This document shows, piece by piece, positions 16,784 through 25,723 of a stretch of DNA of 64,000 nt (position 1 is its first letter; the number at the start of each line of letters is the position of its first letter). Under the pieces are notes generated by a model. The model ran no database searches, had not been told where the DNA came from, and saw only the letters and a list, made by a program, of their open reading frames with translations. The DNA comes from Pleomorphomonas diazotrophica. Lineage in GTDB: Bacteria; Pseudomonadota; Alphaproteobacteria; Rhizobiales; Pleomorphomonadaceae. Position numbers and translations under genes: made by a program. The DNA is taken from assembly GCF_002844595.1 (NCBI RefSeq), contig NZ_PJNW01000013.1:44238-108237 (forward strand), read 5' to 3'.

Positions 16784-17284
16784 ATGACCCTCATCGACGT
16801 GCATCCCGAGCGAACCGCCAATCCCGTGGACGAGATCGAACTGCTCGCCGCGCAAAACGACTGGACGTTCGAGCGCTCCGACGAGGACGAGATCGCCATC
16901 TCCATTGCCGGTGACGACACGGATTACAACGTGGCCGTCACGTGGCTCTCCGAGATCGAGGCGCTGCACGTCGCTTGCGCCTTCGACATCAAGGTGCCGG
17001 TTGCCCGCAAGGCGGAGGTGACGAAGCTGCTGGCGCTGGTCAACGAGCAGCTCTGGATCGGCCATTTCGACATCTGGCAGGCGGAGGGCGTGGTCATGTA
17101 CCGCAACACGCTGCTGCTGACCGGACAGGCCGAAGTGACAAACGAGCAGATGGAGGCGCTGATCGAAACGGCGGTCGACACCTGCGAGCGGCATCGTCTC
17201 GCCTTCGATTTCGTGGTGCGCGGTGGGCGCAATGCCAAGGAAGCGCTCGACCACGCGCTTCTGGAGACGGTCGGCGAAGCCTGA
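16784..17284 (+). CDS. YbjN domain-containing protein
   Basis: A 166-residue protein with a GGAGG ribosome binding site 7 nt before ATG 16784. The YbjN (DUF1790-type) fold covers most of it, with 'NDWTFERSDEDEIAISIAGD' at the start, 'VARKAEVTKLLALVNEQLWIGHFDIW' centrally and 'LIETAVDTCERHRLAFDFVV' near the end. The fold resembles type III secretion chaperones, but the molecular role is not established. It is cytoplasmic. An intrinsic terminator follows immediately. Confidence 0.92.
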   Translation: MTLIDVHPERTANPVDEIELLAAQNDWTFERSDEDEIAISIAGDDTDYNVAVTWLSEIEALHVACAFDIKVPVARKAEVTKLLALVNEQLWIGHFDIWQAEGVVMYRNTLLLTGQAEVTNEQMEALIETAVDTCERHRLAFDFVVRGGRNAKEALDHALLETVGEA

Positions 17285-17308
17285 TCGACCACACGACGAG
17301 ATGAATGG

Positions 17309-17343
17309 GGTCCCGGTCCTTGTGGTCGGGACCTTGCTTTTTG
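17309..17343 (+). terminator. Terminator after ybjN
   Basis: A 7-bp stem (GGTCCCG at 17309-17315 with 17327-17333) is followed by TTGCTTTTTT. It starts 25 nt after the ybjN stop. Confidence 0.85.
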
Positions 17344-17417
17344 ATGAGGCTGCCGCCATCGGCTGACGCAGCCATCCTTGATATGCTAGACGAGCCGCCC
17401 TTCGCGAATCCTCCAGA

Positions 17418-17512
17418 GCATCGCGCGGAAAAGTGGGAACCGGTTTTCCGCATAAGCGATGCGACACCAAGAAGAGAGAGCGGTGGGCGTTTCCTTGAAC
17501 GCACATCGCTCT
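17418..17512. repeat. Dispersed intergenic palindrome, copy A, plus second hairpin
   Basis: Nested inverted repeats at 17418-17462: outer arms GCATCGC/GCGATGC, inner arms GGAAAA/TTTTCC, core gtgggaaccgg. An adjoining hairpin has AGAGCG (17477-17482) and CGCTCT (17507-17512) arms and lies right before uvrC. The core recurs near 39440 and, in diverged form, near 31545, so it is a repeat family and not a gene-specific signal. Confidence 0.75.
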
Positions 17513-17519
17513 AGAGCCC

Positions 17520-19502
17520 ATGACCGACGATCCCGAACTCATTCCCGATATCGACGAAGACGACGCGCTGCCGTCCGAGCTGCCCGAACTGGAGGCGGTG
17601 GAGGAGGAAGGCGGCGAGATCGACCTGTCGACAGCCGAAACGCGGCGGGGCGTCGAGGTGGTGCAGGCGATGGTGCGCCTGTTGCCCAACAGCCCCGGCG
17701 TCTATCGCATGCTGTCGCCGTCGGGCGACGTGCTCTATGTCGGCAAGGCGAAGAGCCTCAAGAAGCGGGTGACCAACTACACGCGACTCGGCCAGTTGCC
17801 GACCCGCATCATCCGCATGGTGCAGGCGACGGCGGCGATGGAGTTCGTCGTCACCAAGACCGAGACGGAAGCGCTGCTCCTTGAAGCCAACCTGATCAAG
17901 CAGCTCCGGCCGCGCTTCAACGTGCTGCTTCGTGACGACAAGAGCTTCCCCTATATCCTGATCACCGGCGACCACGTGGCACCGCAGCTCGTCAAGCATC
18001 GCGGCGCCCGCTCGCGCAAGGGCAGCTTCTTCGGCCCCTTCGCCTCGGCGTCGGCGGTGACGGCCACCATCAACGCCATGCAGAAGGCCTTCCTGATCCG
18101 CACCTGTTCGGACGGTGAGTTCGAGACGCGGACGCGACCCTGCATGCTCTACCAGATCAAGCGCTGCTCGGCGCCCTGCACCGGCGAGATCGACGCCGCC
18201 GGCTATGCCGAACTGGTGCGCGAAGCCAAGGACTTCCTGTCGGGGAAGAGCCGGCAGATCAAGGAACAGCTGGCGATCGAGATGAACGCCGCCGCCGAGA
18301 ACCTCGATTTCGAGCGGGCTGCCGTCTGCCGCGACCGTCTGGCCGCGCTCAGCCATGTGCAGAGCCGCCAGGGCATCAACCCGCAGGGCATCGAGGAAGC
18401 CGACGTGTTCGCCGTCCACCAGGAGGGCGGGCAGACCTGCGTCGAGGTATTCTTCTTCCGCACCGGCCAGAACTGGGGCAACCACGCCTTCTTCCCGAAG
18501 GCGGGTGGTGCGGAGGCCGGCGAGGCGCTCTCCTCCTTTATTGCCCAGTTCTACGACGACAAGCCGTGCCCGTCGCTGATCCTGGTCAGCCATGCCTTCG
18601 AGGACATGGCGCTGATGACCGAGGCGCTGTCCGAAAAGGCCGGCCGGCGCGTCGAGGTTCTGAGGCCGCAGCGCGGCGAGAAGAAGGACGTGGTGGAGCA
18701 GGCGGTGCAGAACGCCCGTGAGGCGCTGGCCCGCCGCATGGCCGATACGTCGAGCCAGTTGAAGCTCATGGAGGGCGTCGGCCGGGTATTCGGCCTTGCC
18801 GAGACGCCGAAGCGCATCGAGGTCTATGACAACGCCCATATCATGGGCTCCAACCCGGTGGGCGGCATGATCGTCGCCGGTCCCGGCGGCTTCGTGAAGA
18901 ACCAGTATCGCAAGTTCAACATCCGCTCGACCGACATCACCCCCGGCGACGACTTCGGCATGATGCGCGAGGTGATGACCCGGCGTTTCTCCCGCCTCGT
19001 CAAGGAACATGGCAGCCGCGCCGAGGCGGCGCGCGACGAGGACGGCTTCGGGCCGTGGCCGGACCTGGTGCTGATCGACGGCGGCGCCGGCCAGCTGTCG
19101 GCGGTGAAGTCGATCATCGACGAACTCGGCATCACCGACGTGCCGCTGGTGGGCGTCGCCAAGGGGCCGGATCGCGACGCCGGTCGCGAACGCTTCTTCG
19201 TGCCGGGCCGGCCGGACTTCATGCTGCCGACCCGCGACCCGGTGCTCTATTTCATCCAGCGGCTACGCGACGAGGCGCATCGCTTCGCCAACGGCAGCCA
19301 CGCGGCGCGGCGCTCCAAGCAGATCTCCGAGGGCGGGTTGCAGGAGATCCCCGGCGTCGGGCCGACGCGCAAGCGGTCGCTGCTCAACCACTTCGGCACG
19401 CTGAAGGAAATCGAGCGGGCGGCCCTCATCGACCTCGAGAAGGTGCCCGGCATCTCCGCCGCCACCGCCAAGGCCATCCACGACTATTTCCGGAAAGGGT
19501 GA
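17520..19502 (+). CDS. uvrC: UvrABC excinuclease subunit C
   Basis: A 660-residue nuclease that makes both incisions in nucleotide excision repair. The GIY-YIG domain starts at about 57 (GVY 60-62, YVG 73-75). A Cys-rich '[19 protein letters not shown]' follows the N-terminal domain. The UVR motif lies near '[20 protein letters not shown]'. The RNase H-like C-terminal nuclease has '[11 protein letters not shown]' and '[11 protein letters not shown]', and helix-hairpin-helix motifs end the protein ([15 protein letters not shown]). About 45 acidic residues precede the catalytic core. uvrB is at 28.7 kb. Confidence 0.98.
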   Translation: MTDDPELIPDIDEDDALPSELPELEAVEEEGGEIDLSTAETRRGVEVVQAMVRLLPNSPGVYRMLSPSGDVLYVGKAKSLKKRVTNYTRLGQLPTRIIRMVQATAAMEFVVTKTETEALLLEANLIKQLRPRFNVLLRDDKSFPYILITGDHVAPQLVKHRGARSRKGSFFGPFASASAVTATINAMQKAFLIRTCSDGEFETRTRPCMLYQIKRCSAPCTGEIDAAGYAELVREAKDFLSGKSRQIKEQLAIEMNAAAENLDFERAAVCRDRLAALSHVQSRQGINPQGIEEADVFAVHQEGGQTCVEVFFFRTGQNWGNHAFFPKAGGAEAGEALSSFIAQFYDDKPCPSLILVSHAFEDMALMTEALSEKAGRRVEVLRPQRGEKKDVVEQAVQNAREALARRMADTSSQLKLMEGVGRVFGLAETPKRIEVYDNAHIMGSNPVGGMIVAGPGGFVKNQYRKFNIRSTDITPGDDFGMMREVMTRRFSRLVKEHGSRAEAARDEDGFGPWPDLVLIDGGAGQLSAVKSIIDELGITDVPLVGVAKGPDRDAGRERFFVPGRPDFMLPTRDPVLYFIQRLRDEAHRFANGSHAARRSKQISEGGLQEIPGVGPTRKRSLLNHFGTLKEIERAALIDLEKVPGISAATAKAIHDYFRKG

Positions 19503-19505
19503 GGA

Positions 19506-20186
19506 CTACAGCAAGCTTGCGCCCACGTTGATCGCCAGCGCGAGTATGGCGGTGTTGAAGACGAAGGCCAGGACCGAATGGGCGAGCGCCACCCGGCGGA
19601 TGCGCGGCGAGGCGATGGCGACGTCGGCCGTCTGGGCGGCGACGCCGATGGTGAAGGCGAAATAGGCGAAGTCCCAGTAGTCCGGCGCCTCGATGCGGTC
19701 GGGGAAGATCAGGCCCGGCCCCTCGCGCAGGTAATAGTCGTGGGCATAGTGCAGGGCCATGATGGTGTGGACGAACAGCCAGCTCATCAGGATGGTGAGG
19801 GCGGCGATGCCGGCGCGCCAGAGGCGGAAGGGATCGCCGGCGCCGGCCTGCATGAGTTCGGCACCGATGGCGACGAGGCTCGACAGCGTCGCGGCCACCG
19901 ACAGCAGGATGATCGCCCACTCGCCCTCGTCATGCCGGGCGGCGCGCTGCCGGAGCTGGTGCACGTCCGACCGGATCATCATGTGCCAGGTGGTGACGAG
20001 ATAGAGGGCGACGCCGACGTCCCAGCCGATCAGCAGCCGGCCCTGCCCGGTAAAGCCGGAAGGAAGCAGCAGGCCGACGAGAACGCCGGCGGCGGTGGCG
20101 GCGATGAGGCGAGGCCTGACGCTGAGGGCGTGCAGTCCTTGGCGCAAGGCGGAGCGGCGGGACAGGCGGCCTCTTTCGATGGCCAT
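19506..20186 (-). CDS. DUF1345 membrane protein
   Basis: A 226-residue inner-membrane protein with about five transmembrane helices (around 27-45, 52-70, 90-112, 125-145 and 195-220). The conserved DUF1345 signature is present: 'HYAHDYYL' followed by 'DYWDFAYFAFTIGVAAQTADV'. Its function is unknown, though the motif is ion-channel-like. It converges on uvrC with only 3 bp between the stops and belongs to a minus-strand group separating uvrC from pgsA. Confidence 0.9.
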   Translation of the reverse strand: MAIERGRLSRRSALRQGLHALSVRPRLIAATAAGVLVGLLLPSGFTGQGRLLIGWDVGVALYLVTTWHMMIRSDVHQLRQRAARHDEGEWAIILLSVAATLSSLVAIGAELMQAGAGDPFRLWRAGIAALTILMSWLFVHTIMALHYAHDYYLREGPGLIFPDRIEAPDYWDFAYFAFTIGVAAQTADVAIASPRIRRVALAHSVLAFVFNTAILALAINVGASLL

Positions 20187-20268
20187 GCGGCGACTCCCTG
20201 GAACGGGTGACCTAAATGCCTCAGCTATAGCGCATTCGGAACCGGGCGGCTTCGCAAAGGCGAGGAGG

Positions 20269-20838
20269 CTACGATTTGCCCTCCCGCGTCTGGCGGATCA
20301 GAAAGTCCCGCATCTCCGCCCGCTCGTTAAGGGTGACGCCGGTGAGGTCGGCCAGCCAGATGCCATCGGCGGCGAGGCGGACGGCGGCGAGCGCCCGGCT
20401 GCCGTCGGTGGCGCGGTGACGCTCCTGGCGGGCCGACACCCAGTCCGACCAGAGGCGTCTCAGGTTTGGGTCGGTCAGCAGGGAGATCGACAGCGCGGCC
20501 CACAGCGCGGCGTCCGGCCCGGTGTCGAACACCGAATCCAAATAGGCCCGGGTGAATGCGCCCTCGGGTTCGGGATCGGCGGCGATGCGCGCGTCGAGCT
20601 GGCGGTCGAGCGCGTCGAGGAGGTCGGCGAACACCGCCGAGATCAGCGCCTGCTTGCTGGGGAAGTGATGCAGGAGGCCGCCCTTGGTCACCCCCGCCGC
20701 CTCGGCGACGGCCTGCATGGTGACGGCGGAAAGGCCCTGTTCGACGGCCAGTTTCGCCGCGTGGTCAAGCAGCGCGCGGTGGACGAGTTCGGGCTGCTTC
20801 TTGCGGTGATAGCCGGTTTCCGGAGCGTCCGCTTCCAT
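20269..20838 (-). CDS. TetR-family regulator of the SMR efflux gene
   Basis: A 189-residue TetR protein. Its DNA-binding domain is at about 17-65 with 'VTMQAVAEAAGVTKGGLLHHFPSKQALI'. The C-terminal domain is of the type often seen with quaternary-ammonium efflux regulators. Its ATG is 1 bp after the stop of the SMR gene, so regulator and pump form one operon. An inverted repeat in the SMR promoter is the likely binding site, giving autoregulation. Confidence 0.92.
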   Translation of the reverse strand: MEADAPETGYHRKKQPELVHRALLDHAAKLAVEQGLSAVTMQAVAEAAGVTKGGLLHHFPSKQALISAVFADLLDALDRQLDARIAADPEPEGAFTRAYLDSVFDTGPDAALWAALSISLLTDPNLRRLWSDWVSARQERHRATDGSRALAAVRLAADGIWLADLTGVTLNERAEMRDFLIRQTREGKS

Positions 20839-20839
20839 C

Positions 20840-21184
20840 TCAATGAACCGTGCTGCGCGACATCGTGTTGAGGACGATGGTGCCTAGCACGATCAGGCTC
20901 ATGCCGAACAGCGCCCAGGTGTCGAGCGCCTGACGAAAGACGAGAAAACCAATGGTGGCGGTCAGCACGATGCCGACGCCGCTCCAGATGGCGTAGGCGA
21001 TGGCGAGCGGAATGACCTTCAGCGCCTGCGACAGGAAGAAGAAGGCGGCGGCGAAGCAGACGGCCATGCCCAGCGTGGGCAGGACCTTGGAGAACTGCTC
21101 GCTCTTCTGCAGCAGCGACGACCCCGTCACTTCCGAGATGATGGCAAGCGCTAGAAAACCGTAGGCGGAGAGGGCGGGGTTCAC
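20840..21184 (-). CDS. SMR-family multidrug efflux protein (EmrE/QacE type)
   Basis: A 114-residue protein with four transmembrane helices, the size of SMR pumps, which work as dimers exchanging cationic drugs for protons. The first helix has the essential glutamate in 'LALAIISEVTGSSLLQKSE'. 'AIAYAIWSGVGIV' in helix 3 is the classic EmrE-like segment (AYAIWSG), favouring drug efflux over guanidinium export. The start is GTG at 21184, set by a CAGGAG site 5 nt upstream; the longer frame is not supported. tetR follows. Confidence 0.93.
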   Translation of the reverse strand: MNPALSAYGFLALAIISEVTGSSLLQKSEQFSKVLPTLGMAVCFAAAFFFLSQALKVIPLAIAYAIWSGVGIVLTATIGFLVFRQALDTWALFGMSLIVLGTIVLNTMSRSTVH

Positions 21185-21208
21185 GGCGGGCTCCTGAAAT
21201 CGGTGCGA

Positions 21209-21237
21209 AAGATACCGGACGGTCGGTTTCTTTACAA
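21209..21237 (-). promoter_or_regulatory. SMR/tetR promoter with embedded operator
   Basis: Minus-strand TTGTAA (21232-21237) and TATCTT (21209-21214) have the ideal 17-bp spacing. The spacer contains ACCG-N6-CGGT (21214-21227), an inverted repeat where a TetR dimer would block RNA polymerase. Confidence 0.6.
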
Positions 21238-21395
21238 GCGCCGGAAAGGCATCCCTCCCATGCGCTTCGATCGGTGGGCGCTTCACGCCACGTTGACCGG
21301 GGAACGACCACCGGTCTGGATTTCGGTGGCGCTCGACCCTTGCCCTCGGGGTGGCATCGTGCAATGTCATGGGCGGATCAACAGATGTCGGCGCC

Positions 21396-21974
21396 ATGAA
21401 ATTCGTCTGGTCCCTGCCCAATATTCTCACCTATCTGCGCATCGTCGCCGTTCCCGCGGTGGTCGCCGCCTTCTACATCGAAGGCGACGCCGGACGTTGG
21501 CTGGCCTTCGGCCTGTTTGCCGCCGCGTCGATCACCGACTATTTCGACGGTTACCTGGCGCGCCTGTGGAAGCAGCAATCGACGCTCGGCCGCATGCTCG
21601 ACCCGATCGCCGACAAGCTCCTGGTGTCGGTCTGCCTGCTGGTGCTCACCTATTACGGCACCATCGGCGGCTTCTCGCTGTGGGCGGCGGTGATCATCCT
21701 GATGCGCGAGATCTTCGTGTCGGGCCTCCGGGAGTTTCTCGCCGATCTCAAGGTCAGCGTCCCCGTCACCCGCCTCGCCAAGTGGAAGACGACGCTGCAA
21801 TTGATCGCCATCGGCATCCTGTTGCTGGGTCCGACCGGCGACAAGCTGGTGACCGGCATCACCGAACTCGGTCTTGCCATGCTGTGGACGGCGGCGCTCG
21901 TCACGCTCTACACCGGCTATGATTACTTCCGCAGCGGCGTCGTCTACCTGATGGAGGCGGGCCATGAGCCGTGA
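21396..21974 (+). CDS. pgsA: CDP-diacylglycerol--glycerol-3-phosphate 3-phosphatidyltransferase
   Basis: A 192-residue integral membrane enzyme making phosphatidylglycerophosphate. The CDP-alcohol phosphotransferase motif is complete: 'DYFDGYLARLWKQQSTLGRM' followed by LDPIADK, matching D-x2-DG-x2-AR-x8-G-x3-D-x3-D. The protein starts MKFVWSLPNILTYLRI, the usual PgsA N-terminus; ATGs further upstream are possible but add unconserved residues. Its stop overlaps the start of moaD by 11 bp, so pgsA-moaD-moaE is one transcript. Confidence 0.95.
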   Translation: MKFVWSLPNILTYLRIVAVPAVVAAFYIEGDAGRWLAFGLFAAASITDYFDGYLARLWKQQSTLGRMLDPIADKLLVSVCLLVLTYYGTIGGFSLWAAVIILMREIFVSGLREFLADLKVSVPVTRLAKWKTTLQLIAIGILLLGPTGDKLVTGITELGLAMLWTAALVTLYTGYDYFRSGVVYLMEAGHEP

Positions 21975-22230
21975 GCCGGTGCTGATCCGCTATTTCGCCT
22001 GGGTGCGCGAGCGCATCGGCCTCTCCGATGAGCGGCTGGTGCTGCCGGAGACGGTGGTGACGGCCGGCGATCTGGTCCGCTGGCTGGCGGATCGCGGCGA
22101 GGCCTATGCCTTCGCCTTCGAGACGCCGGAGACCATCCGCGTCGCCGTCGACCAGTTGCACATCGAACAGGACGAGCCGATCGGCAGCGCGCGGGAGATC
22201 GCCCTGTTTCCCCCGATGACCGGCGGCTGA
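21964..22230 (+). CDS. moaD: Molybdopterin synthase sulfur carrier subunit MoaD
   Basis: An 88-residue ubiquitin-fold protein ending in the diagnostic Gly-Gly ('FPPMTGG') that is thiocarboxylated and donates sulfur to precursor Z. It starts inside pgsA and is followed 2 bp later by moaE, its partner. This pgsA-moaD-moaE order is common in rhizobial-type genomes. Confidence 0.95.
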   Translation: MSREPVLIRYFAWVRERIGLSDERLVLPETVVTAGDLVRWLADRGEAYAFAFETPETIRVAVDQLHIEQDEPIGSAREIALFPPMTGG

Positions 22231-22232
22231 CC

Positions 22233-22715
22233 ATGACCACCAGCGAGACCCGCATCATCGTCCGCGTCGGGCCAGACGATTTCGACGTCGGCGCCGAGAT
22301 CGAAGCCCTGCAGGACGGCGATCCTGCGGTCGGCGCCGTGACCAGCTTTGTCGGCTATTGCCGCGACGAGGACGGGCGACTCGCCGCGCTGGAGCTGGAA
22401 TACTATCCCGGCATGGCCGAGGCGGAGATCGGCCGCGTGGTCAACGAGGCCGTCGCCCGCTGGCCGCTTCTCGCCGTCACCGTCGTCCATCGCGGCGGCC
22501 GCATCAAGCCGGGCGAGCGCATCGTGCTGGTGGCGGTGTCGTCGAGCCACCGCGACGCCGCCTTCGCCGCCTGCGACTACATCATGGACTTCCTCAAGAC
22601 CCGCGCCCCCTTCTGGAAGAAGGAACACCCGGCCGACCGCAGCGAAGGCGGCTGGGTGGAAGCCAAGGCCCACGACGATGCGCGGGCCGAGCGCTGGAAG
22701 GACGAGAAGGGTTAG
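22233..22715 (+). CDS. moaE: Molybdopterin synthase catalytic subunit MoaE
   Basis: A 160-residue protein forming the heterotetrameric molybdopterin synthase with MoaD. Conserved elements are 'GAVTSFVGYCRDED', 'LELEYYPGMAEAEI', 'VVHRGGRIKPGE' and the active-site 'DFLKTRAPFWKKE' with catalytic lysines. It is immediately downstream of moaD. No moaA or moaC is in the window. Confidence 0.96.
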   Translation: MTTSETRIIVRVGPDDFDVGAEIEALQDGDPAVGAVTSFVGYCRDEDGRLAALELEYYPGMAEAEIGRVVNEAVARWPLLAVTVVHRGGRIKPGERIVLVAVSSSHRDAAFAACDYIMDFLKTRAPFWKKEHPADRSEGGWVEAKAHDDARAERWKDEKG

Positions 22716-22744
22716 GCCTATACCATCAATGACCGGTGACCAAT

Positions 22745-22957
22745 TTAGTACCGGTCCTGCCGGTCACGATAGTCTTCGGAGTCCACGCCGTTTGCGACTC
22801 CTACGAGGTCTTCAAGCCTCGGTACTGGAATGATCAGGATGCCGGAATCTTTGGGGATGTATGCGAACTCTTGGCCCGGCTTCCAACTCTTGGCAGCACA
22901 GATCTCCTTGGGGATGGTGATCTTGAATCGGGAAGATAGAGTGGCTGTCCTTGACAT
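22745..22957 (-). CDS. AbrB/MazE/SpoVT-type DNA-binding protein, orphan
   Basis: A 70-residue protein whose first 45 residues fit the swapped-hairpin AbrB domain ('SSRFKITIPKEICAAKSWKPGQEFAYIP'). A GAAGGA site precedes ATG 22957. Such proteins are often antitoxins, but no toxin gene is adjacent: moaE ends 30 bp downstream and the other side is repeat DNA. Its codon use is less GC-biased than the neighbours, suggesting an acquired gene. It could be a remnant of a toxin-antitoxin module or a lone regulator. Confidence 0.8.
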   Translation of the reverse strand: MSRTATLSSRFKITIPKEICAAKSWKPGQEFAYIPKDSGILIIPVPRLEDLVGVANGVDSEDYRDRQDRY

Positions 22958-23071
22958 CGCTATCGTCCTTCAATCAGTGGGCAATCGGTAAGGTGAGTAC
23001 TACCGACGACCAAACTTCGGAAGGCATCAAGGTGGGTGTCTGATATCCGCCCCTGCGCCTTTTCTTGCCTG

Positions 23072-23153
23072 AGGTCCCCGCCTTCGCGGGGATGACAATC
23101 TATGTATATGTTTTCGTTATATAATTCTGTCATCCCCGCGAAGGCGGGGACCT
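23072..23153. repeat. 26-bp perfect inverted repeat (REP/MITE-like)
   Basis: Left arm 23072-23097 and right arm 23128-23153 are exact reverse complements, separated by a 30-nt AT-rich spacer. Each arm contains its own small palindrome, CCCCGC-cttc-GCGGGG. The type ('cgcgaaggcgggga') is widespread in alphaproteobacterial intergenic DNA. Reading frames through it are artefacts. Confidence 0.85.
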
Positions 23154-23249
23154 TGGGCAGGATGGAACGAGCGGCCAATATAAGCCTCCCCATGCCTAAC
23201 TCCCACGCCCCCACCCATCCGAAAGGCCCCGATTTTCCATGCGGATGCC

Positions 23250-24122
23250 TCAGTCTCCGGCCTTTATGAGCTTGGCCGGATCGCCGAACTTGCCGGCGCG
23301 ATAGTCGGCATAGGCCTGACGTATTTCGTCCTCGCTGTTCATGACGAAGGGGCCATGGGCCACCAAGGGCGCGTCGATCGGCATGGCGTGGCCGAACAGC
23401 AGCACGGCGTCGTCGGCGGCGCCGACCACGAAGCTGTCCTCGTCGTCGGTCAGTTCCACGAGGTGATATTTGTCGACTGGCGTGCCGGCGATGTCGACCC
23501 GGCCGGCGACGACATAGAGGAACACGTGCCGCCCCTTCTCGACCTGAAGGGCCGCCTTGGCGCCCGCCTTCAGCTCGACCCAGGACATGAAGACTTCCGT
23601 CAGCGACTTGATCGGGCCGGTCTCACCGCCGAACTCGCCGGAGATGAGATGCAGCGTGCCGTTGCCGGCGGCGATCGACAGGGTGGGGATGTCGGCCTTC
23701 TGCACGCCGGTGTAACGCGGCTCGGTCATCTTCAGGGCCGGCGGCAGGTTCACCCAGAGCTGGAGGATTTCCAAGGGGCCGCCCTGGCGCTTGAAGGCCT
23801 CCGGCGACAGCTCGGCGTGGACGAGGCCGGAGCCGGCCGTCATCCACTGCACGCCGCCCGCCTCGATGACGCTCTCATGGCCGCCGCTGTCGAGGTGGGA
23901 GAGGCTGCCGTGGAGAATGAAGGTCACCGTCTCGAAGCCGCGATGGGGATGCGGCCCGAAGGGCAGGCCGCGATTGCCGGGCGGATAGGTCTGCGGGCCG
24001 TGGTGGTTCAGGAACAGGAAGGGGTCCACCTGCTCGACGTCCGGTCCCGGCAACGGCCGGCGGGTGATAAGGTCGGCGATGTCGTCGCGATGGGCTGGAT
24101 GGACGGCGAGAACGCTACGCAT
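23250..24122 (-). CDS. Pirin family protein
   Basis: A 290-residue bicupin. The N-terminal cupin carries the pirin metal signature, with 'PFGPHPHRGFETVTFILHG' (two His), then HLDS...HESVIEAGGVQWMTAGSG and 'LVHAE'. The C-terminal Pirin_C domain is at about 170-275. Bacterial pirins can act as quercetin dioxygenases or as redox or metabolic modulators; which applies here is not visible. ATG 24122 begins MRSVLAVHPAHR. It stands alone, divergent from the MFS gene. Confidence 0.94.
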   Translation of the reverse strand: MRSVLAVHPAHRDDIADLITRRPLPGPDVEQVDPFLFLNHHGPQTYPPGNRGLPFGPHPHRGFETVTFILHGSLSHLDSGGHESVIEAGGVQWMTAGSGLVHAELSPEAFKRQGGPLEILQLWVNLPPALKMTEPRYTGVQKADIPTLSIAAGNGTLHLISGEFGGETGPIKSLTEVFMSWVELKAGAKAALQVEKGRHVFLYVVAGRVDIAGTPVDKYHLVELTDDEDSFVVGAADDAVLLFGHAMPIDAPLVAHGPFVMNSEDEIRQAYADYRAGKFGDPAKLIKAGD

Positions 24123-24369
24123 GAATGGGCCTTCCGGGTGGGGCTACGCAGTTCCGCCTAATATAGGCCACAATCGGAAACGGGCAACTCGCGTCTGGCT
24201 GGTATCAACCGGGGACGCGACGCTGGGATGCTACTCTCGCAGGCCGACCGGGCGGAGCCTGTCGCCGGCAAAGAAAGGTCTCGGCAGACGGCGCCAAGAT
24301 CGCTATGAGGCAGTGCGCGGCGCTCCGCAAAGGCAGCCTGACTGCCGCGCGCCGGAAGGTGAGGACGAT

Positions 24370-25653
24370 ATGCAAGACGTGATGCGGTCCGCCTCGAAGA
24401 AAATCGCCTTGAGACTTCTGCCGCTGCTGTGCCTTGGCTATGTGGTCGCCTATCTCGATCGCATCAACGTCAGCTTCGCCGCGCTTCAGCTGAATGACGA
24501 TCTCGGCCTGTCGCCGGCCGCTTATGGCCTCGGTGCCGGACTGTTCTTTGCCGGCTACGTGTTGTTCGAGGTGCCGAGCAACCTCATCCTGCGGCGCGTC
24601 GGCGCCAAGCTGTGGATCTCCCGGATCATGATCAGCTGGGGCGTCATCTCCGCCCTGACGGCCTTCGTTCATAACGAGGCGACGTTCTACCTCTGCCGCT
24701 TTCTGCTGGGCGTCGCGGAGGCAGGCTTCCTGCCCGGCGTCATCCTCTACCTCAACCAGTGGCTCCTGCCGCAGGACCGCGCCAGGGCGCTGTCGATTCT
24801 GGCGTCCTCCACGGCCGTGGCCGGGCTGGTGGGCAGTCCGTTGTCGGTATCGCTGCTCGGGCTGGACGGCCTGTGGGGATGGCGCGGCTGGCAATGGCTG
24901 TTCGCGCTCGAAGGCCTGCCGGCGGTTGCCCTTGGCGTGCTGGTGCTGCTTGCGCTGCCGAACAATCCCATGGCGGCGAAATGGCTGACCGACGGGGAGA
25001 AGTCCGCTCTGCAAGGCGCGCTGGACAAGGAGGCGGGATATCTCGCGCTTCACCAGTTCAACCGGATCGGACGCGATCTGTTCTGGAAGGCCGGTCTCCT
25101 AGGGATCGTCTATTTCTGCATGGTGCTCTGCATGTACGGCGTGGCCTTCTGGATGCCGCAGATCCTGAAGGAGGTGCTCGGCGGCACGGACCTGTCGCTG
25201 CTCGGCTGGTATAACGCCATCCCGTTCCTGGCGGCGATTGTCGGCATGCTGGCCATCGGCTGGAGTTCCGACCGCCTCAACGAGCGGAAGCTGCACGTGA
25301 TCGGCGCACTTGTCCTCGCCGCCATCGGCTGCGTTCTCGCCGGCGTGGCCACCGGGCTCGCCGGTACCCTCGTCGCGTTGTCGCTGGCGCTGATCGGGCT
25401 TTGGTCGGTGATCGGCCCCTTCTGGGCGTTCACCACCGCACGCATGGGCGGCCTCGCCGCGGCCGTCGGCGTGGCGCTGATCAACTCGATCGGCAACACC
25501 GGCGGCTTTTTCGGCCCGTATGTCATGGGATGGCTGAAGAGCGCGACTGCCGACTATCGGATCGGGCTCAACGTGCTGGCGTTGGTTCTCGTCTTCGGCG
25601 TGGTTTCGATGGCTCTCGTGCGCGGCGACAAACCGACGCGGACGTCCCATTGA
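24370..25653 (+). CDS. MFS transporter, anion:cation symporter (ACS) family
   Basis: A 427-residue, 12-helix transporter. ATG 24370 follows a GAGGAC site; the frame extends upstream without a family match. 'LCLGYVVAYLDRINVSFAAL' in helix 1 is the ACS signature (DRxNxSFA), and 'FEVPSNLILRRVGAKLWISRIMISWG' is the conserved loop 2-3 region. ACS members import organic anions such as tartrate, phthalate or galactonate. No catabolic gene is adjacent, so the substrate is unknown. Confidence 0.93.
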   Translation: MQDVMRSASKKIALRLLPLLCLGYVVAYLDRINVSFAALQLNDDLGLSPAAYGLGAGLFFAGYVLFEVPSNLILRRVGAKLWISRIMISWGVISALTAFVHNEATFYLCRFLLGVAEAGFLPGVILYLNQWLLPQDRARALSILASSTAVAGLVGSPLSVSLLGLDGLWGWRGWQWLFALEGLPAVALGVLVLLALPNNPMAAKWLTDGEKSALQGALDKEAGYLALHQFNRIGRDLFWKAGLLGIVYFCMVLCMYGVAFWMPQILKEVLGGTDLSLLGWYNAIPFLAAIVGMLAIGWSSDRLNERKLHVIGALVLAAIGCVLAGVATGLAGTLVALSLALIGLWSVIGPFWAFTTARMGGLAAAVGVALINSIGNTGGFFGPYVMGWLKSATADYRIGLNVLALVLVFGVVSMALVRGDKPTRTSH

Positions 25654-25723
25654 GCAAAAGCAGCGGCCAGGAAATAATGCCGACCGGCCATCCTGGTGTA
25701 GCCGTACGGACGATGAGGTCGTG

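Noticed and set aside
22960..23214. 84-codon minus-strand frame upstream of the AbrB gene
   Set aside because: It reads through both arms of the 26-bp inverted repeat (PAFAGMTE and HPREGGD translations), a known artefact of this repeat type.
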